Shown in pieces: positions 8,608 through 18,854 of a stretch of DNA of 64,000 bases. The notes under the pieces were generated by a model. It did not search any database and was not told the DNA's origin. It worked only from the letters and a program-made list of their open reading frames with translations. Origin of the DNA: Actinocatenispora sp963815125 (lineage in GTDB: Bacteria; Actinomycetota; Actinomycetes; Mycobacteriales; Micromonosporaceae); NCBI GenBank assembly GCA_963815125.1, contig CAWFFM010000014.1:496001-560000 (forward strand). The letters run 5' to 3'. The first letter of the stretch is position 1. Each line of letters starts with the position of its first letter. Position numbers and translations under genes: made by a program.

Positions 8608-9833
8608 CGGCCACCTCCCCCACTGGGCGCCGAAGCGTACACCGCCGGCGCGTGCTCGCCGTCGAGCCGGAACAGTTTCGCGCCCGCACCCGTGGCCACA
8701 CGTCCCACTTCGGCGCAGACCGCCGCCAACTGTTCGCCCGGCGCCACCACCCGCACCAGGCAGCGCAGATCGATGTCCTCGCGGTCCGGCTCCATGATCA
8801 GCGCGACACTGGTGAACGCGGAACGGGAGGCGGAGAGTTTCTGCATCAACGTGTTGGTCACACCGACCTCGGGCCAGTCCTGTACCCAGAAACAGGCATG
8901 CTGGTAGCCGCCGAACTCCCAGTGCGACCACTGTTCGGCGGCCCGGGTGCCCTCCCGGTCCAGGGCGCAGGAGCGGATCAACGCGTCGAGCAGGCCGTCC
9001 GCATCGAGCATCCGGTACCCCAGTCCGGCGCGCTTCATCACCTTGCCGGCCCGGCCGAGCAGGGTGTTGAGCAGTTGCGGGACCTCGACCGGGTCCGCAC
9101 CGGCGGACACCACCTCGGCGGCGGCCGTCGCGTCCAGTCGGACCGAAACCCAGGTCACCTGGTCGGCCGGGACGATCTCCGCCCCGGTCACCGCGATCCC
9201 CTGGTAGGAGGAACTGCCCGGCCGGCGCGGATCGATGTCCAGGCTCGGCGCCGGTACGGTGTGCGTGACCACCTGGATCACCGCGCCGGAGACCTCGCTC
9301 TCCACCGCCACCTGAGCCAGTTCGGCCATCGGCAGCATCAGCTGGACGTCGCCCCGCAGGGACTCGGTGGCCACCACCGCCAGCGCACCGAACCAGCCGG
9401 ATCCGTCCCGGCCGATGCCGATCTGCTTCTCCCCGGCAGCGGTAACGTCGGTCACCTGCAGCCCCGGCGCGAGCGCGTTCAGCACCTCCAGCCGCCGGTC
9501 CCGGTCCCGGACCGGCCGCCGCTCACGTCGCCGGTTCAGCCGCCACCGCAACATGAACCGTTCGGACAGCCAGCGGCCCCGCACCCGGCCGAACACCAGG
9601 ACGACCACGATCACCGTGACGGCCCCGGCCGCTGCGACCATCCACACTGGATGGTCCGTGACCACCAGGACCAGTACGAGAGCCAGTTCTACGAGCAGGA
9701 TCTGACCGATGCCCACCGCACCGACCCGGCCCGGGGTCCGCCGCGGACTGGGCCGGCCGGCGGGCTTCGCGGACGCCGATCCCGCCACCTGGGCGACTGC
9801 ACGTACCCGGGGTGAGGACCCGTTCGTCGTCAT
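8604..9833 (-). CDS. eccE: Type VII secretion membrane protein EccE
   Basis: A 409-residue protein with two closely spaced N-terminal membrane spans (about residues 40-58 and 63-81) and a soluble domain starting RWRLNRRRERRPVRDRD, the classic EccE layout. EccE sits at the periphery of the ESX inner-membrane complex with EccB/C/D and MycP. The ATG at 9833 was chosen; a GTG 36 nt upstream (9869) is also open but lacks a ribosome site. It overlaps the downstream partner gene by 4 bp, indicating coupled translation. Confidence 0.85.
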   Translation of the reverse strand: MTTNGSSPRVRAVAQVAGSASAKPAGRPSPRRTPGRVGAVGIGQILLVELALVLVLVVTDHPVWMVAAAGAVTVIVVVLVFGRVRGRWLSERFMLRWRLNRRRERRPVRDRDRRLEVLNALAPGLQVTDVTAAGEKQIGIGRDGSGWFGALAVVATESLRGDVQLMLPMAELAQVAVESEVSGAVIQVVTHTVPAPSLDIDPRRPGSSSYQGIAVTGAEIVPADQVTWVSVRLDATAAAEVVSAGADPVEVPQLLNTLLGRAGKVMKRAGLGYRMLDADGLLDALIRSCALDREGTRAAEQWSHWEFGGYQHACFWVQDWPEVGVTNTLMQKLSASRSAFTSVALIMEPDREDIDLRCLVRVVAPGEQLAAVCAEVGRVATGAGAKLFRLDGEHAPAVYASAPSGGGGR

Positions 9834-9993
9834 CGCCTCCGGCCCCTTCCGTACGTCCTCCGGCCCCACCCGCAGGCCGCGTGCTGCCGTCCATGGTAGG
9901 TACGGCGGTATCGGGGCATCCGACCGCGCCGGACCAGCAGAATCATGCCAGCGACCGGATCGCCGGGGCGGATGTCGCCACCCGCCCCGGCGC

Positions 9994-12252
9994 TCAGCCC
10001 TTGGCGTTCAGTGACGGTCCGGCACCGGACCGGGGCACCTGATGGTCCGGCCCGCTGGCCAGTACCGGCCCACCCGGTGTCTCGACCGCCCACGCCTCCT
10101 CGTCGGAGACGATCCGTTCCTCGCCCGCCTGCTCGGTCTCGTTGCGCTGCCGCTCGCGTTCCTCGGCCGCCTGGCGCTGGGCCCGTGCCGCCGCATCCGA
10201 ACGCGACACCGGCGGCGGACCGGTCTGCCCCGCCGGTGCCACCGGTCGACCACCGGAACGCAGGTTCTCCGGCACCTCACCGAGCTCCGACCGGTACGGG
10301 CCGGCCGGTCGATTGGTGCGCAGTACCGGTGCGGTGGTGCCCTGCTGCGTCGGAGTGCGCCCGAACACCTCGGACTCGGATACCGGGGAACCGGGTGACC
10401 GCACGCCCGGCCGCTCGGTGGCAGGTCCGGTCCGCGGCCGGTTGTTCAACACCGACGGTGTGGTGCCCGGTCGGCTGCTGCCCAGCCGGTTGCCGGCCTC
10501 CGACTCGTCCGGCGCACCCGGCGGCGTCGCGCCGGGCCGACGGCTGTTCAACACCGGTGAGGTCGTACCGGGCCGGCCCGTCCCGGACCGGTTGGACCAC
10601 TGTTCCTCCGAGCCGGGTGCGGCGCCGGGACGGCGGCCGTTGAGTACCGATGGAGTGGTGCCGGGCCGGCCCGCACCGCCCCGGCCGTTGCCCTCCGACT
10701 CCTCCTGCGCGACACCGGGCCGGGTGGTGGGCTTGCGCTGACCGAGCGGGGCACCGGGCGGGGTACGTCCCGCGCCACCGCCCTGGCCGCCGGTCTGCGG
10801 CGCACCGGACGGGCGAGCGGCGGAACGGTTCAGTGCCTCGCTGCCGGATCGGCTGGTCGGGCCGGTGCGGCCCTCCGGTGTGTTGGGTGTGCTGCGTGGG
10901 CCGAGCGTGCGCTGCCCGCCCTGCTGTCCGCCGGACCGGTTGAATCCCGGTGCGACCGGACCCGTCGGTACGGTCGTCGGCCCGGTCGGCGCCGTGGTGG
11001 GCGCGGTCGGGCCGGTCGGCACGGTGGTCGGCCCGGAAGGCGTGAGCGTCGAGGTGCCACCGGTCAGTACCGGACCGGTCGGGGTCTTCGGTACCGACTG
11101 CGGACCGGGCGGCGTGTGCGGCTGGTTCTGCGGAGCGAACGATGTGTTCGGGTGCGAGCCGGGCCCGTGCATGCCGGTCGGTACGGTCGACGGCCCGGAA
11201 CCCGGGCCGCCGGGCACCGCGCCCGGCCCGATCGACGGCGGCGCCATCGGGTTGTCCTTCACCGCGTTGTGCGGTCCCTCGAACCGCTTCGAGGTGCCGT
11301 TCCACAGCGACTTGAGGCCCTGGTTGTAGTCGTTGGCCATGTCGGACGCCAACTGCTGGGCCCGGAAGTTGTACGCCGTCTTGGCCGCCTCCATCGAACG
11401 TCGCAGGAAGTTCACGACGTTGGCCTTCGCCTCCGCGATGTCCTGCTTGTTCATGCCCTTCGGCGGATTGAAGGCGTTCCTGATGTCACCCTCGTTGGCC
11501 TTGCCCATCGAGTCGAGGGCACTGCTGTGGCTGTCCGTGCCCTCCACGTTCTCCAGTGACCGGAAGAGACGCGACTCCGCATCGGTGTAGGCCTTGTAGT
11601 CACCACCCGAGGCGTGGCCCAGGTCGATGATGCTCTGGCTGACCGCACCCATGGTCTTGTTGTATTCGTCCCACAGCGACTGGATCTTCTGCTGGTGGCC
11701 GGGCAGGGTGTCCGCGACGTGCCGCAGGCCGTCGTGGTTGGCCTTGACCGCCGGCAGCCACATGTTGATCGACTGCATGGTGGCACCCGGGCCCTGTGCG
11801 GCGAACAGCCTTGCGGCGTCGGAATCCCAGCTGCCGCCGTGACCGTCCGCGCCGAGCAGCGGCTTGGTCTTGTCCTGCAGCTGCTGGCCGATGTGCAGCA
11901 GGAGCTGCTCGGCCCGCATCCACATGTCGGCCTTCGCGCTGATCACCGGCGCCTTCTCCGAGGTCATCTGGTGGTAGATGGTCTCGATGTCGCGCGGGTG
12001 GCCCTTGCCGGCTCCGTTGGCCGTGTAGTTCAGAACGTCCTTGTCGTCGAGCTTCTTGTTGCGCATGTCCAGGGTCGGCTCGGGCGGCGGCTGGTTGTGC
12101 ACCGGCTTCGAGTAGTTCCAGATCAGGTTGCGATCCTCGGGGTCCCTGTTGTACGGCGCCCGGAGCTGCGAGTTGATGTACATGTTCTCGGAGCTGTCGT
12201 AACCGTAACTCTGGAACTGGTTCTCTTTGAATGTCGGGAAGTTGTCACCCAT
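9994..12252 (-). CDS. Large WXG100/PPE-like ESX substrate with Pro-rich repeat tail
   Basis: A 752-residue protein. Residues about 85-330 are helical with a WXG-like turn (GGSWDSDAARLF, Trp142), as in ESX-secreted proteins. From about 340 it is low complexity: TGPTTVPTGP repeats near 405-445, then four imperfect repeats of RPGTTPSVLNxRRPGA (encoded around 10330-10690). It ends with a conserved-looking DEEAWAVETPGGPVL motif close to the C-terminus, which I have seen in actinobacterial ESX substrates. It lies between eccC and eccE with the 12319 gene, a usual position for substrates. No signal peptide or membrane span. Confidence 0.75.
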   Translation of the reverse strand: MGDNFPTFKENQFQSYGYDSSENMYINSQLRAPYNRDPEDRNLIWNYSKPVHNQPPPEPTLDMRNKKLDDKDVLNYTANGAGKGHPRDIETIYHQMTSEKAPVISAKADMWMRAEQLLLHIGQQLQDKTKPLLGADGHGGSWDSDAARLFAAQGPGATMQSINMWLPAVKANHDGLRHVADTLPGHQQKIQSLWDEYNKTMGAVSQSIIDLGHASGGDYKAYTDAESRLFRSLENVEGTDSHSSALDSMGKANEGDIRNAFNPPKGMNKQDIAEAKANVVNFLRRSMEAAKTAYNFRAQQLASDMANDYNQGLKSLWNGTSKRFEGPHNAVKDNPMAPPSIGPGAVPGGPGSGPSTVPTGMHGPGSHPNTSFAPQNQPHTPPGPQSVPKTPTGPVLTGGTSTLTPSGPTTVPTGPTAPTTAPTGPTTVPTGPVAPGFNRSGGQQGGQRTLGPRSTPNTPEGRTGPTSRSGSEALNRSAARPSGAPQTGGQGGGAGRTPPGAPLGQRKPTTRPGVAQEESEGNGRGGAGRPGTTPSVLNGRRPGAAPGSEEQWSNRSGTGRPGTTSPVLNSRRPGATPPGAPDESEAGNRLGSSRPGTTPSVLNNRPRTGPATERPGVRSPGSPVSESEVFGRTPTQQGTTAPVLRTNRPAGPYRSELGEVPENLRSGGRPVAPAGQTGPPPVSRSDAAARAQRQAAEERERQRNETEQAGEERIVSDEEAWAVETPGGPVLASGPDHQVPRSGAGPSLNAKG

Positions 12253-12318
12253 GGCAGTGCTCCTGACGACATGACCGGGTGGTGGACGCGGGAAGAAGTT
12301 CGGTAGCCCGGGAGACCG

Positions 12319-13116
12319 TCATTCCGTGTAGTCGTCCGGGTACGGGGTCGGAAGCGCGAGCCCCTTCTTGCCGTTGAGTTCGTCCTCCAGCCGCTGCACG
12401 GGACCTTCCTGGTACTGGGTCGGTCCGGTGTCACCCACCTGTACGCCGGAACCGTGGCCGGCATCCTTGCCCTTGCCGTCCTGCTGCGAGCTGTAGGTGG
12501 TGCTGCCGTCGGGGTTCTCGGTGGTCTTTTCGGTGGGCTGGTGCTGGTCCCCGCCGCTGGTACCCGACTGGTCGTCGGCGGTGAAGCCCTTGACCTTGGC
12601 CGGCAGGCCCTTCGGCCGGGTCACATCCGTGCCCGGCAACTGGGACTCGCCGAACGCGTACCGCACGTCGTTGATCTTCGCGCTGCTCAACGCATCGGTG
12701 CCGGAGTAGCTGTCGGCCACTGCGCGGGCGGCGCAGCCGATGTTGGTCACGCCGGTCGTGAGGTCCTTCATGAACTGACCGAAGACGTTGTAGTTGTCGC
12801 CAGCGGTCTGCGTGACCTGGATGCCTTCCGGGAACTGAGCGTCCGGGCCCATGTTCGCCTGGTGCAACGACGGCTTCGTGTCGATCTCGCCGTAGTTGCT
12901 GGTGAGCAGGCCCCAGTTGGTCAGCGCGTTGATGGAGATCGTGGAGACGTCCACCGCGTACGACCGCATGTGGTCGGTGTTCGCGATGATCTTCCCCGTG
13001 CCGAGATCGTTGTCCTTGATCCAGCTCGAGTCGGTGTTCTTGGCGGTGGCGTTCTGCAGGTCCTGACTGCGCTGGCCGGCATTGCCGTAGTAGCTGTCAG
13101 GGTCCTCGGTTCCCAT
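12319..13116 (-). CDS. ESX-associated helical protein, probable secreted partner
   Basis: A 265-residue protein with a predicted helical N-terminal 165 residues (SSWIKDNDLGTGKIIANTDHM...NYNVFGQFMKDLTTGVTNIG) and a hydrophilic Gly/Ser/Gln/Thr tail ending in PYPDDYTE. No signal peptide or membrane span. It is the gene directly downstream of eccC and upstream of the large PPE-like substrate (66 bp), so a partner or co-substrate of that protein is likely, in analogy with PE/PPE and Esx pairs. I recognise no defined family. Confidence 0.7.
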   Translation of the reverse strand: MGTEDPDSYYGNAGQRSQDLQNATAKNTDSSWIKDNDLGTGKIIANTDHMRSYAVDVSTISINALTNWGLLTSNYGEIDTKPSLHQANMGPDAQFPEGIQVTQTAGDNYNVFGQFMKDLTTGVTNIGCAARAVADSYSGTDALSSAKINDVRYAFGESQLPGTDVTRPKGLPAKVKGFTADDQSGTSGGDQHQPTEKTTENPDGSTTYSSQQDGKGKDAGHGSGVQVGDTGPTQYQEGPVQRLEDELNGKKGLALPTPYPDDYTE

Positions 13117-13264
13117 GTCTGCCCCCGGTGTCGGATCCGTTCGATCTGCGCCGTCGTCGCGCGTCGTACACGCGAACTCAGGTCGAAGCGTAACTTCCGT
13201 GCGCTACCGATTTCACGCCGGAGCGGGCAGCTGGCACTCTCTGGGGAGAAAGCGTTGCCACCAC

Positions 13265-16200
13265 TCACATCACCGGCGGTAGCGTCGCCAGCTGCACCAG
13301 TCGACTCCCCTCACGGCGGGTCACCAGCCAACCGCGACCGGGCGGCAGCGGCTGTGGTTTGACATTGCCGATCAGCGCGCCCTCGTCCTTCGAACCCGAC
13401 ATCACCATGCCCGGCGAGGCGAGTTCCCGGATACGGGAGATCACCGAGTCGAACATCGCGCGGCTCGCGCCACCGCTGCGCCGGGCGATGATGAGGTGGA
13501 AACCGATGTCTCGGCCCTGCGCGACATAGGGCAGCAGCTTCTCCAGCGGGTTGCTCAATGAGGTGGCCACCAGGTCGTAGTCGTCGACCATCAGGTACAG
13601 GTCGGAACCGTGCCACCAGCTGCGGTCGCGCAACTGCTGCGGAGTGACGTCCGGACCGGGCAGCCGTTGTTCCAGCGCCACCGCCACCTGGTCGATCAGG
13701 TCCTTGGTGACCTGCGCCGAAGTGCCCGTACCGATCAGATGACCGCTGGTCACCGAACCGAGCAGGCTGCGGCGGTAGTCGACCATGATGATCCGGGCCT
13801 GCTCCGGGGTGTAGCGCTCGGTGACACCCCGGGCCAGACAGCGCAGGAAGGTGCTCTTGCCGCACTCCACGTCGCCGAACAGCAGGAAGTGCGGGTCGGC
13901 GGAGAAGTCCAGGTACACCGGCTGCAGGTCGGATTCCGCGATGCCGACCGGGATGCCGCGCCCGGTGTCGTGACCGGCGGACGGCAGGGTCTCGTACGGC
14001 AGCTCCGCGGGCAGCAACCGCACCCGCGGCGCGGGCCGTCCGACCAGGTCGTTCTGCACGGCCTGCACCAGCTTGGCGACGCCGTCGGCGAGGCTGTCGG
14101 TGTCCTGCTGCCCGTCGATGCGGGGCAGTACGGACAGGAAGTGCATGCCGTCCGGGGTCAGACCCCGGCCCGGGATCTGCTCCGGCACGTTCAACGCACC
14201 CTTGCGGCTGATCTGCGAGTCACCCGGGTCACCGAGCCGCAGCTCGACCTTGGTACCGAACAGATCGCGCTGCTGCATCCGTACGTCCATCCACCGGGTC
14301 GCCGAGCCGACGAGGTGGATCCCGTAGCCGAGGCCACGGTTGGCGATGTCGGTGACCAGACCGTCCAGGTCCTCGAACTCGTTGCGCATCGTCAACCATC
14401 CGTCGACGACCAGGAAGACGTCGCCGAACGGGTCCTCGGCGAACTTTCCGGCGCGCTTGGCCCGCCGGTACGCGGTCATCGACTCGATGCCGCGCTCGGT
14501 GAACCACGCCTCCCGCTGCTCCAGCAGCGTGTGCATCTCGGCCACGGTACGGCGTACCTCGTTGACCGCCATTCGCGCCGCGACACCGCCCATGTGCGGC
14601 AGGTCACGCAGCGAGGTCAGCGCACCACCGCCGAAGTCGAGGCAGTAGAACTGCACCTCGGCCGGGGTGTGGGTGAGCGCGAGACTGGCGAGCAGGCCAC
14701 GCAGCGCGGTGCTCTTCCCGCTCTGTGGCCCACCGACCAGCATGACGTTGCCGGCCGCGCCGGCCAGGTCCAGCCACAGCAGGTCGCGGCGCTGTTCGAA
14801 CGGCTTGTCCACCACACCGAGCAGTGCGCGCAACGAACCGTGCAGCTCGCTGCCGCCGGTGGTCAGTCCGCGCGCGGGGTCGCGGGTGAGCGGCGGTAGC
14901 AACTGGTCCAGGGTCGGCGGGATCTCCAGCGGTGGCAGCCATACCTGGTGCGCCGGCACACCCTGGCCGGCCATCCTGGCCACCAGCACATCCATCAACG
15001 ACTCGCCGAGCACCTCGTCCTCGGCCTCGGGCACCTCGGTGGCGGGCTTCTCGACGACCTTGGGTGCGCTGTAGTAGGTCGAGTAGTGCTGTACGTGGTC
15101 GACGTTCTCGCCGCCGGAGTCGTGTCGGCGCGCCGCGCCGCGGCGGTAGACACCGGACACGTACGCCGCCTTGAACCGGACGAGCCCCTCGGTGTCGGCC
15201 TTCAGGTAACCGTTGCCCGGCGAGCGCGGCAGTTCGTACGCGTCGGCCACGCCGAGCACGGTGCGGCTCTCCATCGCGGAGAACGTACGCAGACCGATCC
15301 GGTACGACAGGTGCGTCTCCAGGCCGCGCAGCCGGCCCTCCTCCAGGCGCTGCGAGGCGAGCAGCAGATGTACGCCCAGCGACCGGCCGACCCGGCCGAT
15401 CTGCACGAACATGTCGATGAAGTCGGGCTTCGCGGTGAGCAGTTCGCTGAATTCGTCGCAGATGATCAGCAGGCTGGGCAACGGCGCGAGCGGAACACCG
15501 GAGGTACGGGCACGCTCGTAGTCGCGCTGCGACGCGTAGTTACCGGCGGAGCGCAGCAGCTCCTGACGGCGTACCAGTTCGCCCTGGATGGCGTCCAGCA
15601 TGCGGTCCACAAGGGACAGTTCGTCGGACAGGTTGGTGATCACCGCGCTGGTGTGCGGCAGCTGATCGAGGGTGGTGAAGGTGGCGCCACCCTTGAAGTC
15701 GACCAGTACGAAGTTGAGCGTCTCGGAGCTGTGCGTGACGGCAAGCCCGAGCACCAGGGTGCGCAGCAGCTCCGACTTACCCGAACCGGTCGCACCGACC
15801 AGCAGGCCGTGCGGGCCCATGCCGTCCTGTGCGGACTCCTTCAGGTCCAGTTCGACCGGCCGGCCGTCCGGCCCCACGCCGAGCGGGATGCGCAGCCGGT
15901 CCCGGTTGGGTCGGGTGGTCCAGGCCTGGGAGAGCTCGAACTCGTACGGGTCGCCCAGCTCCAGCAGGTCCGCCAGCCCGGTGGTGCCGCTCAATGGCTG
16001 GTCCGTACGGGAAGCCTCGGACAGCCGGTAGGGGGACAGTTGCCGGGCCAGTCCCTCGGCCTCGACGAGACCGACCTGGTCGGCCCGGCCGATCTCGGCC
16101 GAACCGTCCATCGTGACGCTGCGCAGACCGCCGTCCGCGCCGATGTCCAGTACCAGCATCGAGGAGTCCAGCAGCCGGGGCGGCGGGTTGCTCAGATCCA

Positions 16201-17230
16201 GGATGGTGACGCCCTCGACACCACCTTCGGTCATCAGGTGGTCCGAGCCGTACGTCTGCCCACCGTCGATGAGCACCGTCAGGTGCTTGCCCTCCATGGG
16301 CGGGGAGTTCGGGTTGAACCGCGGCCGGTTGCCGAGGACGTCCTCCAGCATCGCCTCCAGCGCGGTGATATTCGGCGCGAGCAACCGCAGCGGGCCGACC
16401 GCGTCGGACTGTTCCGGGTGCAGTGCGTGCGGCAGCCACTTGGTCCACTCCCACCAGGGGCGGGCGTCCTCGGAGACGCAGAACCCGGCGAGCGCGTCGT
16501 CAGGCGCCTGGAAGGTGGCCAGCTGCGCGAGGATCGCCCGCGCCAGTCCGCGCCGGGCCTCCACCGCACCGGTGAGGTACACGTACGAGAAGCCGCGCAG
16601 CGCCATCGCCACCGGCAGATCCTTCACCACCGAATACGTGGTGACGAACTTACGCAACGCAGCGGCACACAACGGTTCCAGCTCGTCGACCGGTCGGGTC
16701 TGCGGTGGGATCAGCGGGGTGGCGATCTCCTGCGGACCCAGCCCGATGCGCACCACGCCGAAGTCCGCGTCGACCGGTCTGCGTTCCCACCGGCGGCCAC
16801 CGGCCGCGGTACTGCTCAACCCGTCGGGCTCGGGATGCCGGTAGAACATGGCCTCCCGCTGGGCCCGGATGGTGTGCCGTACCTGGGCCCGTTGCTGACT
16901 GAGCTGACGCATGTACGCCCGCCGGGCGGCGATCATCTCGCGCTTGCTCTGCCCGCCGCTCTGGTTGGCCACCTGGGCGGCGATCATGCCGAGGATGGAC
17001 ACGCCGTAGAGTCCGCCCGCGACGTAGGCGAGAGTGCCGCCGCCCCGGGACGTGCCCATCATCAGGCCCATGGCCGCGGTGCCCGCCGCCATCGGCAGCA
17101 TCATCAGCAGCATCGACCAGCCCTTGCCGCTGGGCTGCGGCACTTCCGGCGGCGGCTCCAGGATCACCTCACCGGAGGGGATCGGTGGTGCCTCACGACG
17201 TGGGGGCCGCTTGACGACAACCGTACTCAT
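13265..17230 (-). CDS. eccC: Type VII secretion ATPase EccC (fused EccCa/EccCb)
   Basis: A 1321-residue FtsK/SpoIIIE ATPase that recognises substrates and powers ESX export. Two N-terminal membrane spans (about residues 38-60 and 66-86) are followed by the DUF/stalk region and three ATPase modules: Walker A at 479-486 (GATGSGKS) with Asp592-Glu593, Walker A at 833-840 (GGPQSGKS) with VVDGW at 942-945 (Glu replaced), and Walker A at 1119-1126 (GDVECGKS) with LMVDDYD. Degenerate second and third sites are normal for EccC. The ATG at 17230 has a GGAGG Shine-Dalgarno 5 nt upstream. It diverges from eccD across a 211-bp region. Confidence 0.97.
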   Translation of the reverse strand: MSTVVVKRPPRREAPPIPSGEVILEPPPEVPQPSGKGWSMLLMMLPMAAGTAAMGLMMGTSRGGGTLAYVAGGLYGVSILGMIAAQVANQSGGQSKREMIAARRAYMRQLSQQRAQVRHTIRAQREAMFYRHPEPDGLSSTAAGGRRWERRPVDADFGVVRIGLGPQEIATPLIPPQTRPVDELEPLCAAALRKFVTTYSVVKDLPVAMALRGFSYVYLTGAVEARRGLARAILAQLATFQAPDDALAGFCVSEDARPWWEWTKWLPHALHPEQSDAVGPLRLLAPNITALEAMLEDVLGNRPRFNPNSPPMEGKHLTVLIDGGQTYGSDHLMTEGGVEGVTILDLSNPPPRLLDSSMLVLDIGADGGLRSVTMDGSAEIGRADQVGLVEAEGLARQLSPYRLSEASRTDQPLSGTTGLADLLELGDPYEFELSQAWTTRPNRDRLRIPLGVGPDGRPVELDLKESAQDGMGPHGLLVGATGSGKSELLRTLVLGLAVTHSSETLNFVLVDFKGGATFTTLDQLPHTSAVITNLSDELSLVDRMLDAIQGELVRRQELLRSAGNYASQRDYERARTSGVPLAPLPSLLIICDEFSELLTAKPDFIDMFVQIGRVGRSLGVHLLLASQRLEEGRLRGLETHLSYRIGLRTFSAMESRTVLGVADAYELPRSPGNGYLKADTEGLVRFKAAYVSGVYRRGAARRHDSGGENVDHVQHYSTYYSAPKVVEKPATEVPEAEDEVLGESLMDVLVARMAGQGVPAHQVWLPPLEIPPTLDQLLPPLTRDPARGLTTGGSELHGSLRALLGVVDKPFEQRRDLLWLDLAGAAGNVMLVGGPQSGKSTALRGLLASLALTHTPAEVQFYCLDFGGGALTSLRDLPHMGGVAARMAVNEVRRTVAEMHTLLEQREAWFTERGIESMTAYRRAKRAGKFAEDPFGDVFLVVDGWLTMRNEFEDLDGLVTDIANRGLGYGIHLVGSATRWMDVRMQQRDLFGTKVELRLGDPGDSQISRKGALNVPEQIPGRGLTPDGMHFLSVLPRIDGQQDTDSLADGVAKLVQAVQNDLVGRPAPRVRLLPAELPYETLPSAGHDTGRGIPVGIAESDLQPVYLDFSADPHFLLFGDVECGKSTFLRCLARGVTERYTPEQARIIMVDYRRSLLGSVTSGHLIGTGTSAQVTKDLIDQVAVALEQRLPGPDVTPQQLRDRSWWHGSDLYLMVDDYDLVATSLSNPLEKLLPYVAQGRDIGFHLIIARRSGGASRAMFDSVISRIRELASPGMVMSGSKDEGALIGNVKPQPLPPGRGWLVTRREGSRLVQLATLPPVM

Positions 17231-17441
17231 CCGCGCCTCCCTACCTTGTCGCGCACGGGAATCCTCTCGCCGAAGTCCACGGCCCACCACCACCGGCAGC
17301 GTGATCGGTCGCTGGTCACGGTATCCGCTCCCGGCCACCGCACCGGCAGCGCTCCCGACTCATCGTAGGTACCCGGCTGCTACCTTGGGCTCCGCGGTAC
17401 GCGCGGGCGTACCGCCCAGAGTGTCGGGAGGTGTCTGCGCG

Positions 17442-18845
17442 GTGACCGCTCCAGTCGACACGGGGCTCGCCCGGGTCACGATCGTCGCGCCGAAGCGCCG
17501 GATCGACGTCGCGTTGCCGGAGACGGTACGCGTCGCCGAACTGCTCCCCGATGTGTTGCGGCACGCCGGTGAGGGCACGGCCGACGACGGCGAGCGGCAC
17601 GGTGGCTGGGTTCTCCGGCACACCACCGGGGAACTACTCGAACCCGGCCGGACGCTGGTCGCCCAGCAGGTGCACGACGGCGAGCTGCTGCATCTGGTGC
17701 CGCGCCGCAAGGAGTGGCCGGAACTGGAGTACGACGACGTCGTCGAGGCGATCGCCTCCGGCGCCCGGCGGTACGGACGTTCCTGGGGCGGCAGGGCCAC
17801 CCGGCACGCCGGGCTGGCGATCGCCAGCGCGCTGCTGCTGATCGGGCTGGCGCTCGTGCTGCTGACCCGGCCACCATGGGCGCTGCCCGGCGCGATGGCA
17901 CTCGGCTTCGCCGCCGTACTCAGCGTGACCGGGATCGTACTGTCCCGTGCGATGGCGGACGCCACCGCGGGAGCGGTGATCGCCGGCTCCGGCCTACCGT
18001 ACGCATTCATCGGTGGCTTCCTGGTTCTCGGGCCGTCCTCCACCCAACTGACCCGCTTCGGCGCGCCGCACCTGCTGCTCGGTTCGGCTCTACTGCTCGC
18101 GTTCAGCGTGATCGGCTATCTCGGGGTGGCCGCGTTCGCCCGGATCTTCGTCGGTGGCACCGTCGCCGGACTGATCGGCACGCTCGCCGGACTGATCTCC
18201 ATGACGTCGCTGTCGACCGCCGGCGGTGCGTCCATCGCGGTCACCGTCGGGATCGGCTTCATGCCGATCTACCCGATGCTCGCGGCCCGGGTCGGCAAGT
18301 TGCCGTTCCCCACCCTGCCGCAGCGCGCGGAGGAGATCCTGGAGGACAAGCCGGTACCGCTGCGTTCCGCCGTGTTCGCCGCCGTCGGCCGGTCCGACGA
18401 ACTGCTCACCGGACTGCTGCTGGGTGTCAGCATCGTCAGCGTGGTCGGCTTCGTCGCCCTCGGCGCGGTCCGCAGCATCGCCGGGATCATCCTGGCCGCC
18501 GTGGCCTCGCTCGCCCTGCTGCTCCGGGCCAGGCTGTTCGCCACCGCACGGCAACGGGTGCCGTTGCTGGTGGCCGGTCTGTTCGGGCTGGTGGCCATCG
18601 AGGTCGGTTTCGCCGCCGCGGCATCCAACAACCTGGTACTCATCCTGCTGCTGCTGACATCCGTGGCGGCCGCGGCCGTCGCGCTGGTCAGTGGCCTGAT
18701 GTACAGCAAGCGGCAGCCCTCCCCCTACCTGGGTCGGGTCGCGGACATCGTCGACGTACTCGCGATCATCGCCCTGGTTCCCGTCACCTGTGCCGTCGTC
18801 GGTTTGTACAGCGGCATCCAGGGCATGTTCGCCTCGATCAGCTGA
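17442..18845 (+). CDS. eccD: Type VII secretion channel protein EccD
   Basis: A 467-residue protein with an N-terminal ubiquitin-like domain (about residues 8-85, RVTIVAPKRRIDVALP...LLHLVP) and eleven hydrophobic spans from about residue 130 to the end. This is the EccD architecture, the dimeric translocation-pore candidate of ESX systems. The GTG start, in VTAPVDTGLARVT, has GGGAGG about 10 nt upstream. The open frame extends far upstream but overlaps eccC and has no similarity. eccB follows after 9 bp. Confidence 0.93.
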   Translation: MTAPVDTGLARVTIVAPKRRIDVALPETVRVAELLPDVLRHAGEGTADDGERHGGWVLRHTTGELLEPGRTLVAQQVHDGELLHLVPRRKEWPELEYDDVVEAIASGARRYGRSWGGRATRHAGLAIASALLLIGLALVLLTRPPWALPGAMALGFAAVLSVTGIVLSRAMADATAGAVIAGSGLPYAFIGGFLVLGPSSTQLTRFGAPHLLLGSALLLAFSVIGYLGVAAFARIFVGGTVAGLIGTLAGLISMTSLSTAGGASIAVTVGIGFMPIYPMLAARVGKLPFPTLPQRAEEILEDKPVPLRSAVFAAVGRSDELLTGLLLGVSIVSVVGFVALGAVRSIAGIILAAVASLALLLRARLFATARQRVPLLVAGLFGLVAIEVGFAAAASNNLVLILLLLTSVAAAAVALVSGLMYSKRQPSPYLGRVADIVDVLAIIALVPVTCAVVGLYSGIQGMFASIS

Positions 18846-18854
18846 GGGGACGTC

